A DNA stretch of 64,000 nucleotides from Bradyrhizobium erythrophlei (GCF_900129505.1 NZ_LT670818.1:6171001-6235000); one strand, 5' to 3'; counted from the first letter of the stretch, positions 51,762 to 61,047 are shown. Numbers and translations: made by a program. The notes: a model not told the origin generated them from the letters alone.

Positions 51762-53633
51762 TCAACCGGCCGCGTTGTCGAATTCCGAACTCGCCGCCAG
51801 CCATTCTTCCTCGGCGCGCTGCAGCGCGCTCTCGGCGCCGGCGCGCGCCTTGGCGAGCTGGCCGGCCTGTTTCGGATCGCGCTTGAACAGATCCGGCAGC
51901 GCCAGCGCGGTGTCTATCTTCGCGATAATGCCGTTGATGCGCGCGATTTCGGCCTCGGCGTCCGAAATCCGCTGTTTCGGCGAGTTGCGCTTTTCGTTTC
52001 TGTTGCGCTGGGGTTTTTCGCGGCCGCGATCGTTGCTGCCATTCTCGCGCGCACTGACGCGCATGCCGCGCGCCGACAGCACCATGCGCCGGTAATCGTC
52101 GAGGTCGCCGTCGAAATTCGTCACGGTGTGATCGGCGACCACCCATAGCTGGTCGGCGCAGGCCTCGATCAGATAGCGATCATGCGAGACCATGATGACG
52201 GCGCCGGGAAACTCGTTGATCGCTTCCGCCAGGGCGGCGCGGCTGTCGATGTCGAGATGGTTGGTCGGCTCGTCGAGAATGATCATGTTGGGACCGAAGA
52301 AGGTCGCAAGTCCCAATAGCAGCCGGGCTTTTTCGCCGCCCGACAGGCTCCGCACCACGGTGTCGCCGGCCTTGCCGGAAAAGCCGATCGCGCCGGTCCG
52401 GCCGCGCACCTTGGTTTCCGTTGCCTCCGGCATCAGCCTGCGGACGTGATCATAGGGCGAGCCGTCGAGATCGAGCTCGTCGACCTGATGCTGCGCGAAG
52501 TAGCCGACCGAGAGCTTGTCGGCGCGGGTGACATGGCCGGAGAACGGCGGCAGCTTGCCCGCCAGCAGCTTGACCAGCGTCGACTTGCCGTTGCCGTTGG
52601 AGCCGAGCAGGGCGATGCGGTCGTCAGTATCGATCCGCAAAGTGACGCGGTTCAATACCGGGCTCTTCGGATCGTAGCCGACCGAGACATTGTCGACCGC
52701 GATGATCGGCGGCGACAGCATCTTCTCAGGCACCGGAAACGAGATTTCGCGCACGTCCTGCGTCACCAAAGCGGTGACCGGCTTCATCCGCTCCAGCATC
52801 TTGACGCGGGACTGGGCCTGGCGGGCCTTTGAGGCCTTGGCCTTGAAGCGGTCGACGAAGGCCTGCAGGCGCTTGCGCTCGTCGGCCTGGCGCTTGGCGT
52901 GCTTGGCGTCGAGCACCTCGCGCATTGCGCGCTGCTCCTCGAACGAGGAGTAGGTGCCCTTGTAGAGCGTCAGCTTGCCGCGATCGAGATGCAGGATCTG
53001 GTCGACCGAGGTATCGAGCAGGTCGCGGTCATGGCTGATGACGATCACGGTGCGCGGATAATGCGCCAGATGGTCTTCGAGCCACAGCGTGCCCTCGAGG
53101 TCGAGATAATTGGTCGGCTCGTCCAAGAGCAGGAGGTCGGGCGCGGAAAACAGCGTCGCGGCAAGCGCGACGCGCATCCGCCAGCCGCCGGAAAATTCCT
53201 GGCAGGGCCGCGCCTGGTCCGCGGTCGAAAAGCCGAGGCCGCTGAGGATCGCAGCCGCACGGGCGGGCGCCGAATGGGCGTCGATGTCGACGAGGCGGGT
53301 CTGGATCTCTGCGATCCGATGCGGATCGTGGGCGGTGTCGGCTTCCCGCAGCAAGGCGTCGCGCTCGAGGTCCGCCTTCAGCACGACCTCGATCAGGCTT
53401 TCCGGACCATCGGGCGCTTCCTGGGCGAGGCTGCCGACGCGCCAGCGCGGCGGAAGGGCGATGGAGCCGCTTTCGATCGGCAATTCGCCGCGGATCGCGG
53501 CAAACAGCGTCGATTTGCCGACCCCGTTGCGGCCGACAAAGCCGACGCGGGCGCCCGGCACGATCTGGGCTGTGCCATGATCGATGAGAAGCCGTCCGGC
53601 AATCCGGACCGATATTTCGGTGAGTGAAAGCAT
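51762..53633 (-). CDS. ABC-F family ATP-binding protein
   Basis: 623 residues. Two ABC domains: first Walker A GFVGRNGVGKSTLFA, signature EFSGGWRMRVALA, Walker B LLLLDEPTNYLDLEG; second Walker A LLGSNGNGKSTLVK, signature SLSGGEKARLLLG, Walker B MIILDEPTNHLDID. The linker (RKRLQAFVDRFKAKASKARQ) is ABC-F-typical, and a C-terminal coiled-coil (EAEIARINGIIAKIDTAL) marks the Uup-like type. These proteins act on ribosomes (translation or antibiotic protection). No transmembrane segments. Stand-alone. Confidence 0.95.
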   Translation of the reverse strand: MLSLTEISVRIAGRLLIDHGTAQIVPGARVGFVGRNGVGKSTLFAAIRGELPIESGSIALPPRWRVGSLAQEAPDGPESLIEVVLKADLERDALLREADTAHDPHRIAEIQTRLVDIDAHSAPARAAAILSGLGFSTADQARPCQEFSGGWRMRVALAATLFSAPDLLLLDEPTNYLDLEGTLWLEDHLAHYPRTVIVISHDRDLLDTSVDQILHLDRGKLTLYKGTYSSFEEQRAMREVLDAKHAKRQADERKRLQAFVDRFKAKASKARQAQSRVKMLERMKPVTALVTQDVREISFPVPEKMLSPPIIAVDNVSVGYDPKSPVLNRVTLRIDTDDRIALLGSNGNGKSTLVKLLAGKLPPFSGHVTRADKLSVGYFAQHQVDELDLDGSPYDHVRRLMPEATETKVRGRTGAIGFSGKAGDTVVRSLSGGEKARLLLGLATFFGPNMIILDEPTNHLDIDSRAALAEAINEFPGAVIMVSHDRYLIEACADQLWVVADHTVTNFDGDLDDYRRMVLSARGMRVSARENGSNDRGREKPQRNRNEKRNSPKQRISDAEAEIARINGIIAKIDTALALPDLFKRDPKQAGQLAKARAGAESALQRAEEEWLAASSEFDNAAG

Positions 53634-53817
53634 GCGGGGTTGTCACCGCAACCGCCGCCAAACGCAACCCTGTTTTTTTGGACAAATAAAATAACGGACT
53701 TTGCCGATGCGGCGGGCCAGGAATTGGCCGGATTTGTCGTTCCATCGTATGCTCAGGGGCTAGGGACCGGAGATGCCGGTCGTTCCCACTGTCGGCACGC
53801 TTCAACGGGAGGCAGCA

Positions 53818-54678
53818 ATGGCAATCGCATTGGTTACTGGCACGAGCAGTGGCATAGGATTGGCGACCGCAGTGACGCTCGCACGCGCGGGCCATCAGGT
53901 CATTGCGACAATGCGAAATCTGGATGGCGCCGGTGAACTGCAGAAGATCGTCTCCGCAGAAAAGCTCGCGGTGACGGTAGCTGCGCTTAACGTGGATGAC
54001 GATGCTTCCGTTGAGAATGCGATCAGTAAGGCGATTGCGGAGAACGGCAGGATTGACGTTCTCGTGAACAACGCGGGGATAGGTGGTGGCGGATCGGTGG
54101 AGGAGGTGCCGATGGCCAGATTCCGCGAAGTCATGGAGACCAATTGTTTCGGTGCGCTGCGCTGCATCAAGGCTGTAGTACCGGGCATGCGCGAACGTCG
54201 GCATGGATGCATCGTCAATGTAACCTCGATTGCCGGCCGGATGGCTCTGGCTCCAGCAGCAGCGTACGCCGCTTCCAAGTTCGCTCTTGAGGCGCTGAGC
54301 GAGTGCCTTGCGCAGGAAATGAAGGCGTTCAATGTGCGTGTAGCGATCATCGAACCGGGCGTCATCGCCACGCCGATATTCGGTAAGGCGAGGCCGCAAC
54401 CGCAGGACAGTCCTTATCCGCATGCCCGACGTCAAGCCGCCTTGTTTGCCGCATCACTCACGAAGCCGACCTCGCCATACGTCGTCGGGGAACAAATACG
54501 AGAGATCGTCGACGGCGACAGTTGGCAACTCCGCTATCCGGTCGGGTCGGACGCGGTGCCGTTCCTCACGTGGCGAGCGAGCAAGACCGATGAAGAAATG
54601 GTCGAGTATGGCGGAGCCAGCGATGAGGAATACAAAATCCTGATGAAGAGCGAGTTCGGCTTGGACGTGAATCTTTGA
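53818..54678 (+). CDS. short-chain dehydrogenase/reductase
   Basis: 286 residues from the ATG at 53818 (MAIALVTGTSSGIGLATAV), SD GGGAGG. TGTSSGIG (7-14), NNAG, IVNVTSIAGRMALAPAAAYAASKFALEAL (Ser, Tyr, Lys) and IEPGVIATPIFG are all classic SDR. Oxidises or reduces an unknown hydroxyl/keto compound. The tail (SDEEYKILMKSEFGLDVNL) is specific to a subfamily with no assigned role. Confidence 0.9.
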   Translation: MAIALVTGTSSGIGLATAVTLARAGHQVIATMRNLDGAGELQKIVSAEKLAVTVAALNVDDDASVENAISKAIAENGRIDVLVNNAGIGGGGSVEEVPMARFREVMETNCFGALRCIKAVVPGMRERRHGCIVNVTSIAGRMALAPAAAYAASKFALEALSECLAQEMKAFNVRVAIIEPGVIATPIFGKARPQPQDSPYPHARRQAALFAASLTKPTSPYVVGEQIREIVDGDSWQLRYPVGSDAVPFLTWRASKTDEEMVEYGGASDEEYKILMKSEFGLDVNL

Positions 54679-55266
54679 GTGCAGAAGCCCGCAGGATGGG
54701 TGGAGCGCAGCGATACCCATCACGTGAAGCTCGGGCGGATTAGCCGAAGGCGTCATCCGCCGAACGCGACCGCACTATCATCGCCGCTCGCCGAAGTCGT
54801 CGTTCGTTTCAATATCGGCGCCCCGATCGAGCGGAAACAATCCCGCACAGACATCGCGATGAAATCAGGAATACGGACAGTCGTGCACGCGACGATAATT
54901 GGGCATGCGGTGCAGGATCGCAGACCTGGTGTTTGACTGGACGGCGTTCGAACTCCTGCGTGCCGCGGAGAGCATCGGACGGGCTCTCGGCAACGATCGT
55001 TCCGCGTGTCACGGCGCCGTTCGCAAGCGAGAGATTGGAATCCGCAGCAATCCATCATGCGAGCGGTCGCGGTCCGTCGCGGCGAGCCGTGACCCAATGC
55101 CACCATCGCCGGTTCGGTCATTTGTCGTCGTCAAAATGGTGGTTCCGGCAACTTCGTAATAACTTTGTTGCGTCGCACAATGACCGCATTTGAATATGTA
55201 ATGGCCTCCATCAACTGCGAACTTGTTTCGAGTTGGTGACAACATCAACAACATATGAGGCTATAA
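54679..55266. other. 588-base non-coding spacer with Bradyrhizobium-type repeat
   Basis: The start has GGATGGGTGGAGCGCAGCGATACCCATC (54694-54721), and an inverted pair GGCGGAT/ATCCGCC (54734-54740 and 54755-54761), matching intergenic repeats known in Bradyrhizobium (recalled). No gene was accepted in the remaining bases; frames of up to 122 codons exist but are not gene-like. Confidence 0.55.
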
Positions 55267-55659
55267 GTGAAGGATCGGCGCATCACAGTACTTGGAGTGG
55301 GGATTCTAATCGCATGTATTTCGTTTTCTTCTTCATCTAGGGCGGAAACCCAGACAGGAATTGCATCGGTATACAGTGGCGAGCCAACCGCCAATGGCGA
55401 GTATGCCCATGCCTTTGCGCTCACGGCGGCTCACCGCACTCTGCCGTTCGGCACCATGGTCGAGGTCACCAACATCCAGACCGGCCGCTCGGTCGTCGTC
55501 CGCATCAACGATCGCGGTCCTTACATCCGGGGTCGAGTCATCGACCTGACGCCGGCCGGCGCGCGGGCGATCGGATCCTCCGGCCTCGCGCCGGTCACGC
55601 TAACCGTGCTGTCCGCCGGGACTCACGGCAGCCGTTCGGACCGTTCTCTCAAGGGCTGA
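55267..55659 (+). CDS. rlpA: RlpA-like double-psi beta-barrel protein
   Basis: 130 residues from the GTG at 55267 (VKDRRITVLGVGILIAC). Signal peptide to about 27 (SSRAETQ). The RlpA barrel: GIASVYSGEPTANGEYAHAF, TAAHRTLPFGTMVEVTNIQT, VVVRINDRGPYIRGRVIDL, and the final TPAGARAIGSSG. The catalytic Asp pair of lytic transglycosylases corresponds to the NDRGP segment. The short length (no SPOR domain) suggests a minimal enzyme acting on glycan without stem peptides. Next genes are also envelope proteins. Confidence 0.88.
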   Translation: MKDRRITVLGVGILIACISFSSSSRAETQTGIASVYSGEPTANGEYAHAFALTAAHRTLPFGTMVEVTNIQTGRSVVVRINDRGPYIRGRVIDLTPAGARAIGSSGLAPVTLTVLSAGTHGSRSDRSLKG

Positions 55660-55709
55660 GCCAGCTTCGGCGGCGCGGATACGACCAACCCTGACTGTCC
55701 TGCCAGTAA

Positions 55710-55749
55710 TCGGATGAAGGCCGTAGAGAAACCTACGGCCTTCATCCGA
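55710..55749. terminator. strong intergenic hairpin
   Basis: TCGGATGAAGGCCGTAG-AGAAAC-CTACGGCCTTCATCCGA: 17 perfect base pairs with a 6-base loop. It lies 51 bases after the rlpA stop and 115 before the next gene. No T tract follows on the plus strand, so terminator action is uncertain; it could be an mRNA stabiliser or a transposed repeat. Confidence 0.55.
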
Positions 55750-55863
55750 CAGCCACTGCCCAATTTTCGACCCACTCCGACCAGATTTGAAGGAGACATT
55801 GCTGCCGGGAATGCCGCGTTTCTACTTGGATATCGCATGCGACTTCATTGCATGAGGTACTGA

Positions 55864-56220
55864 ATGAGGGCACAGACCCTGTTAGTCGCTTTCGCCGCCT
55901 GCATCGCGACGTTCTCGTCGATCGGGATACCAACTGCGCAGGCGAAACAAGAATGCAGTGCCGCGACGCCGTCAAATTCGCACGGATATTGGTCCTGGCG
56001 TCTGATTGACGGAAGAAAATGCTGGTACGAAGGCAAGCCCATGCTTTCGAAATCCTTGTTGGAGTGGCCCACGCAGGCTTCAGCACAACCGAATTCCGAT
56101 CGAGAAATTAAAAGCGCCCCGCCAGAGAAGCCCGGCAATCCCTTGGATTCACAAGCGCGGGCGCCGGATGACCCGGATACTTTCGAAGCGCGGTGGCGTG
56201 CTATCGGAATGACGCGTTAG
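55864..56220 (+). CDS. secreted CWY-motif protein
   Basis: 118 residues, MRAQTLLVAFAACIATFSSI with cleavage near AQAKQE. The mature part has ECSAATPSNSHGYWSWRLID followed by GRKCWYEGKPMLSKSLLEWP: Cys, an H-G-Y-W-S-W-R segment and KCWY. The same arrangement (C-x-n-GSHWYYR-x-n-HCWY) occurs in the larger protein at 37.5 kb. The end is Pro/Asp-rich. Likely periplasmic. Function unknown. Confidence 0.7.
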   Translation: MRAQTLLVAFAACIATFSSIGIPTAQAKQECSAATPSNSHGYWSWRLIDGRKCWYEGKPMLSKSLLEWPTQASAQPNSDREIKSAPPEKPGNPLDSQARAPDDPDTFEARWRAIGMTR

Positions 56221-56342
56221 GCGCCGGCTTCGCAGGCATCGTCTCGAAACGACCAAATCGCGCCTCCAGAATCGGGCGATGTCCGCGCGGGAATTACCAG
56301 CACTGCGGCGCGCGGAAACGCCTGAACAGTGCCGTGAGCGCC

Positions 56343-57572
56343 ATGTCTGCACCTCTCTCCTCTGCACCTCTCTCCCGACGCATCAACATCGGATCCGTCC
56401 GCGCGATAACAATGGCGGTATTCGCCATTTTGGTGCTCTCGGCAGGAACCGCACACGCTCAATTTCTGTTCTGGCCCCGGTACACGTTCTGGCCACACCA
56501 CTATGCTCCGTTCAAACACAAGCACCACCACCGGCAGACAAACTCTGAATCGGCAGGGAACGCCCGGCCCGAGGCCGCTGCGAAGGGCCCGCTCCAGATC
56601 GTCATCTCGATCGCAGACCAACGGGTCTCGCTTTTCGACGACGGGACCCTGATCGCGCGCTCTTCGGTGTCCACGGGAATTCAGGGGCATCCTACGCCCC
56701 TCGGCGTGTTCAGCGTTATCGGCAAACAACGATGGCACCGTTCGAATATTTATAGCGCGGCCCCCATGCCCTACATGCAGCGCATCACCTGGTCGGGGAT
56801 CGCGTTGCATGCCGGTTTCGTGCCCGGGCATCCGGCGTCACACGGCTGCATCCGTTTGAAAAACGACTTTGCCGCGCGACTGTGGCATCTCACGAAGCGC
56901 GGCACGCGCGTGATCATTGCGCGCGACGATGTCCAGCCGGTCGAGATAACCAATCCGCACCTTTTCCAGCCGAAAACCGTGTCCGATTCGGCGGAATTTC
57001 AGGCTGGCACTGTCGCGGGCAACAGCATCGGTGCAGCCGCGGCAACGCAGGGATCACCAGTGTCCAACGCCGAAACTCCGGAAACCTCTGATCTCCAGAT
57101 TCCAGGCTCGGCTCGCGCCGGAGGTGCATCTAAAAAGATCGTTCCGATCTCCGTCTTCGTGAGTCGCAAGTTGAGCAAGCTCTTCGTGCGCCAGGGCTTC
57201 TCGCCTTTGTTTGATGTTCCGATCAAGATCGAAAATCGGGAGGAGCCGCTGGGAACGCACGTGTTTACCGCGATGGAATTCCAGAACGAGGGAGCGGCCA
57301 TTCGCTGGACCGTCGTATCGCTTCAGAAGGAATTTCCTCGTATGTTCGAGGCTGCCGGGAAAGAGCGCGAACCGCCCGCAAAGCAAGCCGCCGCCCTATC
57401 GGTACCGTTGCCCGATAAAGCCAACGCGGCCCTCGACCGCATCGAGATCCCCCAGGATACGGTTGCGAGGATATCTGAATTACTGACACCAGCCTCTTCA
57501 TTGATTATTTCCGACGACGGATTTAGCCACGAGACCGGAAAAGGCACGGATTTCATCGTTGTCACGCATTGA
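56343..57572 (+). CDS. L,D-transpeptidase (YkuD) with degenerate second copy
   Basis: 409 residues from the ATG at 56343. N-terminal membrane/signal segment around TMAVFAILVLSAGTAHAQF; a His-rich stretch HKHHHRQ follows. The YkuD domain spans about 80-200: LQIVISIADQRVSLFDDG, GHPTPLGVFSVIGKQRW and the catalytic HGCIRL with Cys169. Residues about 267-330 (VPISVFVSRKLSKLFVRQGF, PLFDVPIKIENREEPLGTHV) resemble the first half of that domain again, but without a catalytic Cys. It should make or attach L,D cross-links in peptidoglycan or to lipoproteins. The first bases contain a 15-bp direct repeat (tctgcacctctctcc x2, 56346-56375). Confidence 0.88.
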   Translation: MSAPLSSAPLSRRINIGSVRAITMAVFAILVLSAGTAHAQFLFWPRYTFWPHHYAPFKHKHHHRQTNSESAGNARPEAAAKGPLQIVISIADQRVSLFDDGTLIARSSVSTGIQGHPTPLGVFSVIGKQRWHRSNIYSAAPMPYMQRITWSGIALHAGFVPGHPASHGCIRLKNDFAARLWHLTKRGTRVIIARDDVQPVEITNPHLFQPKTVSDSAEFQAGTVAGNSIGAAAATQGSPVSNAETPETSDLQIPGSARAGGASKKIVPISVFVSRKLSKLFVRQGFSPLFDVPIKIENREEPLGTHVFTAMEFQNEGAAIRWTVVSLQKEFPRMFEAAGKEREPPAKQAAALSVPLPDKANAALDRIEIPQDTVARISELLTPASSLIISDDGFSHETGKGTDFIVVTH

Positions 57573-57627
57573 GGCAGCGGCGCAACGAACGCTGCCAGAC
57601 CACCCTCGCGGTCGCGAAGGCCGGCTA

Positions 57628-58219
57628 GCAGGCTGCGGAAAAGTCGCTGATTGCGGGTTTTTTGGCAGATTTGACGGGATCTATGCTGCTTCTTGCGGGG
57701 ATCATCCTTGGTGAGGCACCGCTTCCCCGTTCCTCATCATGGTATGGCCGCCAATAGCTTCGGGATTCGCACGAGATTGTAGGCGGCTGCGGCAAGCGTG
57801 AACATGAAGCCGACACGTGCTGTTCCGCGGTGCCTTGTCTTGCGCAGGACCGCCACGGTCTTGATGTAGCCGAAGCCTTCTTCGATCCGCTTGCGGATGC
57901 GCTGACTGATCGCGTAACCGGGATAGCGGGTAGTGCGGCCGTCGATCGCCGTCTTGCGTGTTTTGCCGGTCTTGGTGAGATGCGCACCGACGGCGGGTGT
58001 ATTTTTTCGAATCGCAACGATAGGTGGCTGTCCGCATTGCACGTGCATGTGGTCCTGTTGCTGACCGCCGAACTGCTTGTCCGCAGGACGATGACCGGCG
58101 ATGAGGTCGACGTGATCGTGCGCTGGCGGTATCGGAACGAGCGCGGCCAATGAGCGCCAGCGTCGTCTGGATTGGGCGCGAGCTTGAGACGGATCATCTC
58201 TCAGGCCCAATTTACTCAA
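57628..58219 (-). pseudogene. IS5-type transposase remnant
   Basis: A minus-strand frame from 58219 to 57737 carries the C-terminal block of an IS5-family transposase: TAIDGRTTRYPGYAISQRIR, KRIEEGFGYIKTVAVLRKT, FMFTLAAAAYNLVRIPKLL. The N-terminal DDE region and a start are not recognisable, so it is truncated. The bases GCAGGCTGCGGAAAAGTC (57628-57645) look like one IS end; no matching end was found upstream. Not expected to transpose. Confidence 0.75.
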
Positions 58220-58340
58220 ATAAATGCGTCCTTTGACTTAATCTGGGCGTCCCGAATTTACCGGACTTTGAAACATTTCAAATCACCTTCGGTTCTCGAA
58301 TTGCCGTCAAGAGCAGCATCCGGACCAAAAGGATACGCTG

Positions 58341-58577
58341 ATGAACAACCGCATTGGCGAGCGTCACGAAGTCCTGCAGGCTGGAACGATTTCGTTCCGG
58401 GGCTCTGCCTTTGATTGCACTATTCATAATATATCGATCGGCGGCGCAAACCTCGAGGTCGGGAACGGTCTGAAGATCCCGGATTCGTTTCGGCTTCTGA
58501 TCGATCCGGAATTTGGCAATCGTCACTGCCACGTCGTTTGGCGCAAGGAGCGGCGGATCGGCGTCGCTTTCGACTAG
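58341..58577 (+). CDS. PilZ domain protein
   Basis: 78 residues, MNNRIGERHEVLQAGTISFR, then NISIGGANLEVGNGLKIPDS, LLIDPEFGNRHCHVVWRKERRIGVAFD. The D/N-x-S-x-G-G-A part and the initial E-R-H pattern are PilZ-like, so it may bind cyclic di-GMP. The usual RxxxR pair is imperfect here (RIGERHE). Single-domain. Confidence 0.75.
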   Translation: MNNRIGERHEVLQAGTISFRGSAFDCTIHNISIGGANLEVGNGLKIPDSFRLLIDPEFGNRHCHVVWRKERRIGVAFD

Positions 58578-58587
58578 CGGTTAAATC

Positions 58588-58680
58588 ATGGTGATCACCG
58601 GATCGTCCTCCCGTTGGCAGAAGGCTGTCGTTGCCCTGCTGGTGTTTTGCGTCCTCGGATATATCTGGACCCTGCAATAG
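58588..58680 (+). CDS. 30-residue single-helix membrane peptide
   Basis: From the ATG at 58588: MVITGSSSRWQKAVVALLVF, then CVLGYIWTLQ and TAG. A hydrophobic helix of about 18 residues behind a basic, Ser-rich start. It follows the PilZ gene by 10 bases, so it could be cotranscribed. No SD of note. Small size makes it uncertain. Confidence 0.45.
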   Translation: MVITGSSSRWQKAVVALLVFCVLGYIWTLQ

Positions 58681-58691
58681 ACCGCCGCATA

Positions 58692-58997
58692 TCAGTTCGC
58701 TTTGTCAGCCAACTTGCTTTCGGCAATTTGAACCTTTCGACGAAGGCTCTGTAACTCGTTGTGCATCGCTGCGAGTTCGCGGCCGGATTTCACCTTTGGT
58801 GTCCGTTGCCTCGCAGGCAGCGCCTGCGCATCCGGTCGTACGGCCAGATCTCTCAGTGCGCCGACAGTCCCTCGCCGAGCGCCGCAATCTCCGCAGTAGA
58901 CGATTGTTTCCCGGGATGCGCTTTCCGGGTTCTCAATTTTTATTCCGAGACTGCCGCAATCGCCGCAGACCACCTGAAAATCGAAACTAATATTCAT
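58692..58997 (-). CDS. zinc-ribbon-like CxxC protein
   Basis: 101 residues from the ATG at 58997 (MNISFDFQVVCGDCGSLGIK), preceded by GGGAG. Two CGDC motifs (CGDCGSLGI and CGDCGARRGT) about 26 residues apart form a probable Zn ribbon; then a basic helix (ELAAMHNELQSLRRKVQIAE). No family named. Could be nucleic-acid-binding. It converges on the short membrane peptide gene. Confidence 0.65.
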   Translation of the reverse strand: MNISFDFQVVCGDCGSLGIKIENPESASRETIVYCGDCGARRGTVGALRDLAVRPDAQALPARQRTPKVKSGRELAAMHNELQSLRRKVQIAESKLADKAN

Positions 58998-59677
58998 AGC
59001 GAAACTCCCGAGATCCAAATTGCCAATCTCTCGGCCCGCCTCGTCCTCCCTATGGCTTGATTATAACCGCCCCAGTGTCTGCGCCTAATATTGCGGGGAC
59101 ATGACAAAAAAATCTACGCCGATTCTTGGAAGGAAGAAGGCTTGATGCCTCGGAAACCTGACAAAAGCGGCCAATGTCGCGTGTTGGCAGTGCGCCCCGA
59201 AGGCGCGGATCACTAGTGGAGGAAGATTCCACCCAGAGAGTTGTCGATTGATCTGGTAGCTGACGAGCGGTTCGGCCGGGTAACCGGCAGGGCTGGAGCC
59301 TCGTGACAAAGGCCGCTTTAGGCGGTTGAGCAATCCGGCGGGCCGTAACGTGAGTGAAGCCTGAGCAGGCCTCGAAAGTGACAATGCGGATGCCGACCCT
59401 CCTGCCATTTGGGGAAGGCTGTATGAGCGGGGAAGCAATCGACACGCGCACCCGCTTGATCCGCCGGGGTAGTGGGCACGGCACGTCGGAAAGGTGGTTC
59501 GGGTAATCGGGGGAGACCCGTCAAGGGCGAGGGTAGCGGCCTCAACGTCGCGAAGGCGGCGGCCATGGCGGGAGTCGGACGGGGTCGTATGACCGTCGAA
59601 GCCGGGTAATGCTGGCTGAGGAAAGGGCCCTGACTTCTGGTGCGCTTTCGAAGATGGTGAGGTGAAGGTGATTGGCG

Positions 59678-61003
59678 ATGAGCCTGGCAACACCGACAAC
59701 GATCCGGACCCTTCAGAGAAAGCTATACCGCAAGGCGAAGGCGGAGCCTGCCTTCCGCTTCTACCTGCTCTACGACAAGATTTACCGAGCGGACATCCTG
59801 CGTCATGCCTATGCGTTGGCCCGAGCAAATGCGGGTGCGCCGGGTACGGACGGAATGACCTTTGCGGCGGTTGAGGCGTCGGGCCTGGAGAGGTGGCTGG
59901 CGGGCCTGCGCGAGGAACTGGTTTCGAAGGCGTACCGGCCCGATCCGGTGCGGCGGGTGTCCATACCGAAACCGGACGGAGGCGAGCGACCGCTCGGCAT
60001 TCCGACGATCCGGGATCGGGTGGTGCAGACCGCCGCCAAGCTCGTGCTGGAACCGATCTTCGAGGCGGACTTCGAGGACAATGCCTACGGCTACCGCCCC
60101 GTTCGCGGAGCGGTGGACGCGGTCAAGGAAGTGCACCGGCTGATCTGCCGGGGCCATACCGACGTGGTCGACGCCGACTTATCCCGCTACTTCGATTCGA
60201 TTCCGCACGGCGAGCTTCTGAAATCAGTAGCTCGTCGCATCGTGGACCGGCACGTGCTCCGGCTGATCAAGCTGTGGCTGAAAGCGCCGATCGAGGAACG
60301 GGATGATGGCGACGGGACCCGGCGCATCGGTGGTGGCAAGAGCAACGCGCGCGGCACGCCACAGGGCGGCGTCGTGAGCCCACTGCTGGCCAACATCTAC
60401 ATGAATCGGTTCCTGAAGTATTGGCGGCTGACCGGGCGCGGGGAGGCGTTCCGGGCACACGTCATCGCGTATGCCGACGACTTCGTTATCCTCAGTCGCG
60501 GATGTGCGGCCGAGGCCCTGGCGTGGACGAAGGCGGTGATGACGCGGCTCGGGCTGACACTCAACGAGGCCAAGACCTCGTTGAAGAATGCTCGGCAAGA
60601 ACGCTTCGACTTCCTCGGCTACTCGTTCGGACCTCACCGTTACAAAGCGAACGGTCATTGGTATCTGAGCGCGAGCCCGTCCAAGAAGAGCGTGCAACGG
60701 CTCAAAACGAAGGTTGGCAATCTGCTGGTGCCTGGCAACAACGATCCATGGCCCGAAGTGCGCGACACGCTGAACAGCTCTCTGCTTGGCTGGTCGAACT
60801 ACTTCTGCCATGGAACGCGCCGATCGGCATTCCGCGGCATTGACCGATACGTTTATGAGCGCGTACGCGACTTCCTCGCCAGACGGCACAAAGTGGCAGG
60901 ACGTGGCACACACCGGTTCTCTCTCGACGTTGTCTATGGACAACACGGTCTGCTGCGTCTCGAACGCCTACCCCTAACGGCCCCGCTGTGTGCCTCACGG
61001 TGA
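59678..61003 (+). CDS. ltrA: group II intron reverse transcriptase/maturase
   Basis: 441 residues from the ATG at 59678; AAGGTGA precedes. RT blocks: PDPVRRVSIPKPDGGERPLG, AYGYRPVRGAVDAVKEVHRL, DVVDADLSRYFDSIPH (catalytic Asp), GTPQGGVVSPLLANIYMN and AYADDFVILSRG (YADD). Domain X: LLGWSNYFCHGTRRSAFRGI. It has no HNH endonuclease domain, so retrotransposition would rely on nicks at forks. The protein splices its own intron and inserts it. Not recognisably damaged. Confidence 0.95.
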   Translation: MSLATPTTIRTLQRKLYRKAKAEPAFRFYLLYDKIYRADILRHAYALARANAGAPGTDGMTFAAVEASGLERWLAGLREELVSKAYRPDPVRRVSIPKPDGGERPLGIPTIRDRVVQTAAKLVLEPIFEADFEDNAYGYRPVRGAVDAVKEVHRLICRGHTDVVDADLSRYFDSIPHGELLKSVARRIVDRHVLRLIKLWLKAPIEERDDGDGTRRIGGGKSNARGTPQGGVVSPLLANIYMNRFLKYWRLTGRGEAFRAHVIAYADDFVILSRGCAAEALAWTKAVMTRLGLTLNEAKTSLKNARQERFDFLGYSFGPHRYKANGHWYLSASPSKKSVQRLKTKVGNLLVPGNNDPWPEVRDTLNSSLLGWSNYFCHGTRRSAFRGIDRYVYERVRDFLARRHKVAGRGTHRFSLDVVYGQHGLLRLERLPLTAPLCASR

Positions 61004-61014
61004 AATCAGTCGGA

Positions 61015-61047
61015 GAGCCGGATGCCTTAATCGGGCACGTCCGGTTC
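61015..61047 (+). ncRNA. group II intron domain V
   Basis: GAGCCGGATGCCTTAATCGG then GCACGTCCGGTTC folds with an 8-bp lower stem (GAGCCGGA/TCCGGTTC), the ACG bulge and an upper stem with a UUAA-type loop. The AGC catalytic triad is at positions 2-4. This is the most conserved part of any group II intron. Confidence 0.85.

Noticed and set aside
54753..55121. 122-codon minus-strand frame in the spacer before rlpA
   Set aside because: Poor codon bias, no SD and no recognisable product; the area has Bradyrhizobium repeat units.
59085..59828. 247-codon minus-strand frame over the group II intron 5' part
   Set aside because: It spans the intron's structured RNA domain I; the RNA role explains the bases and the translation is nonsense.
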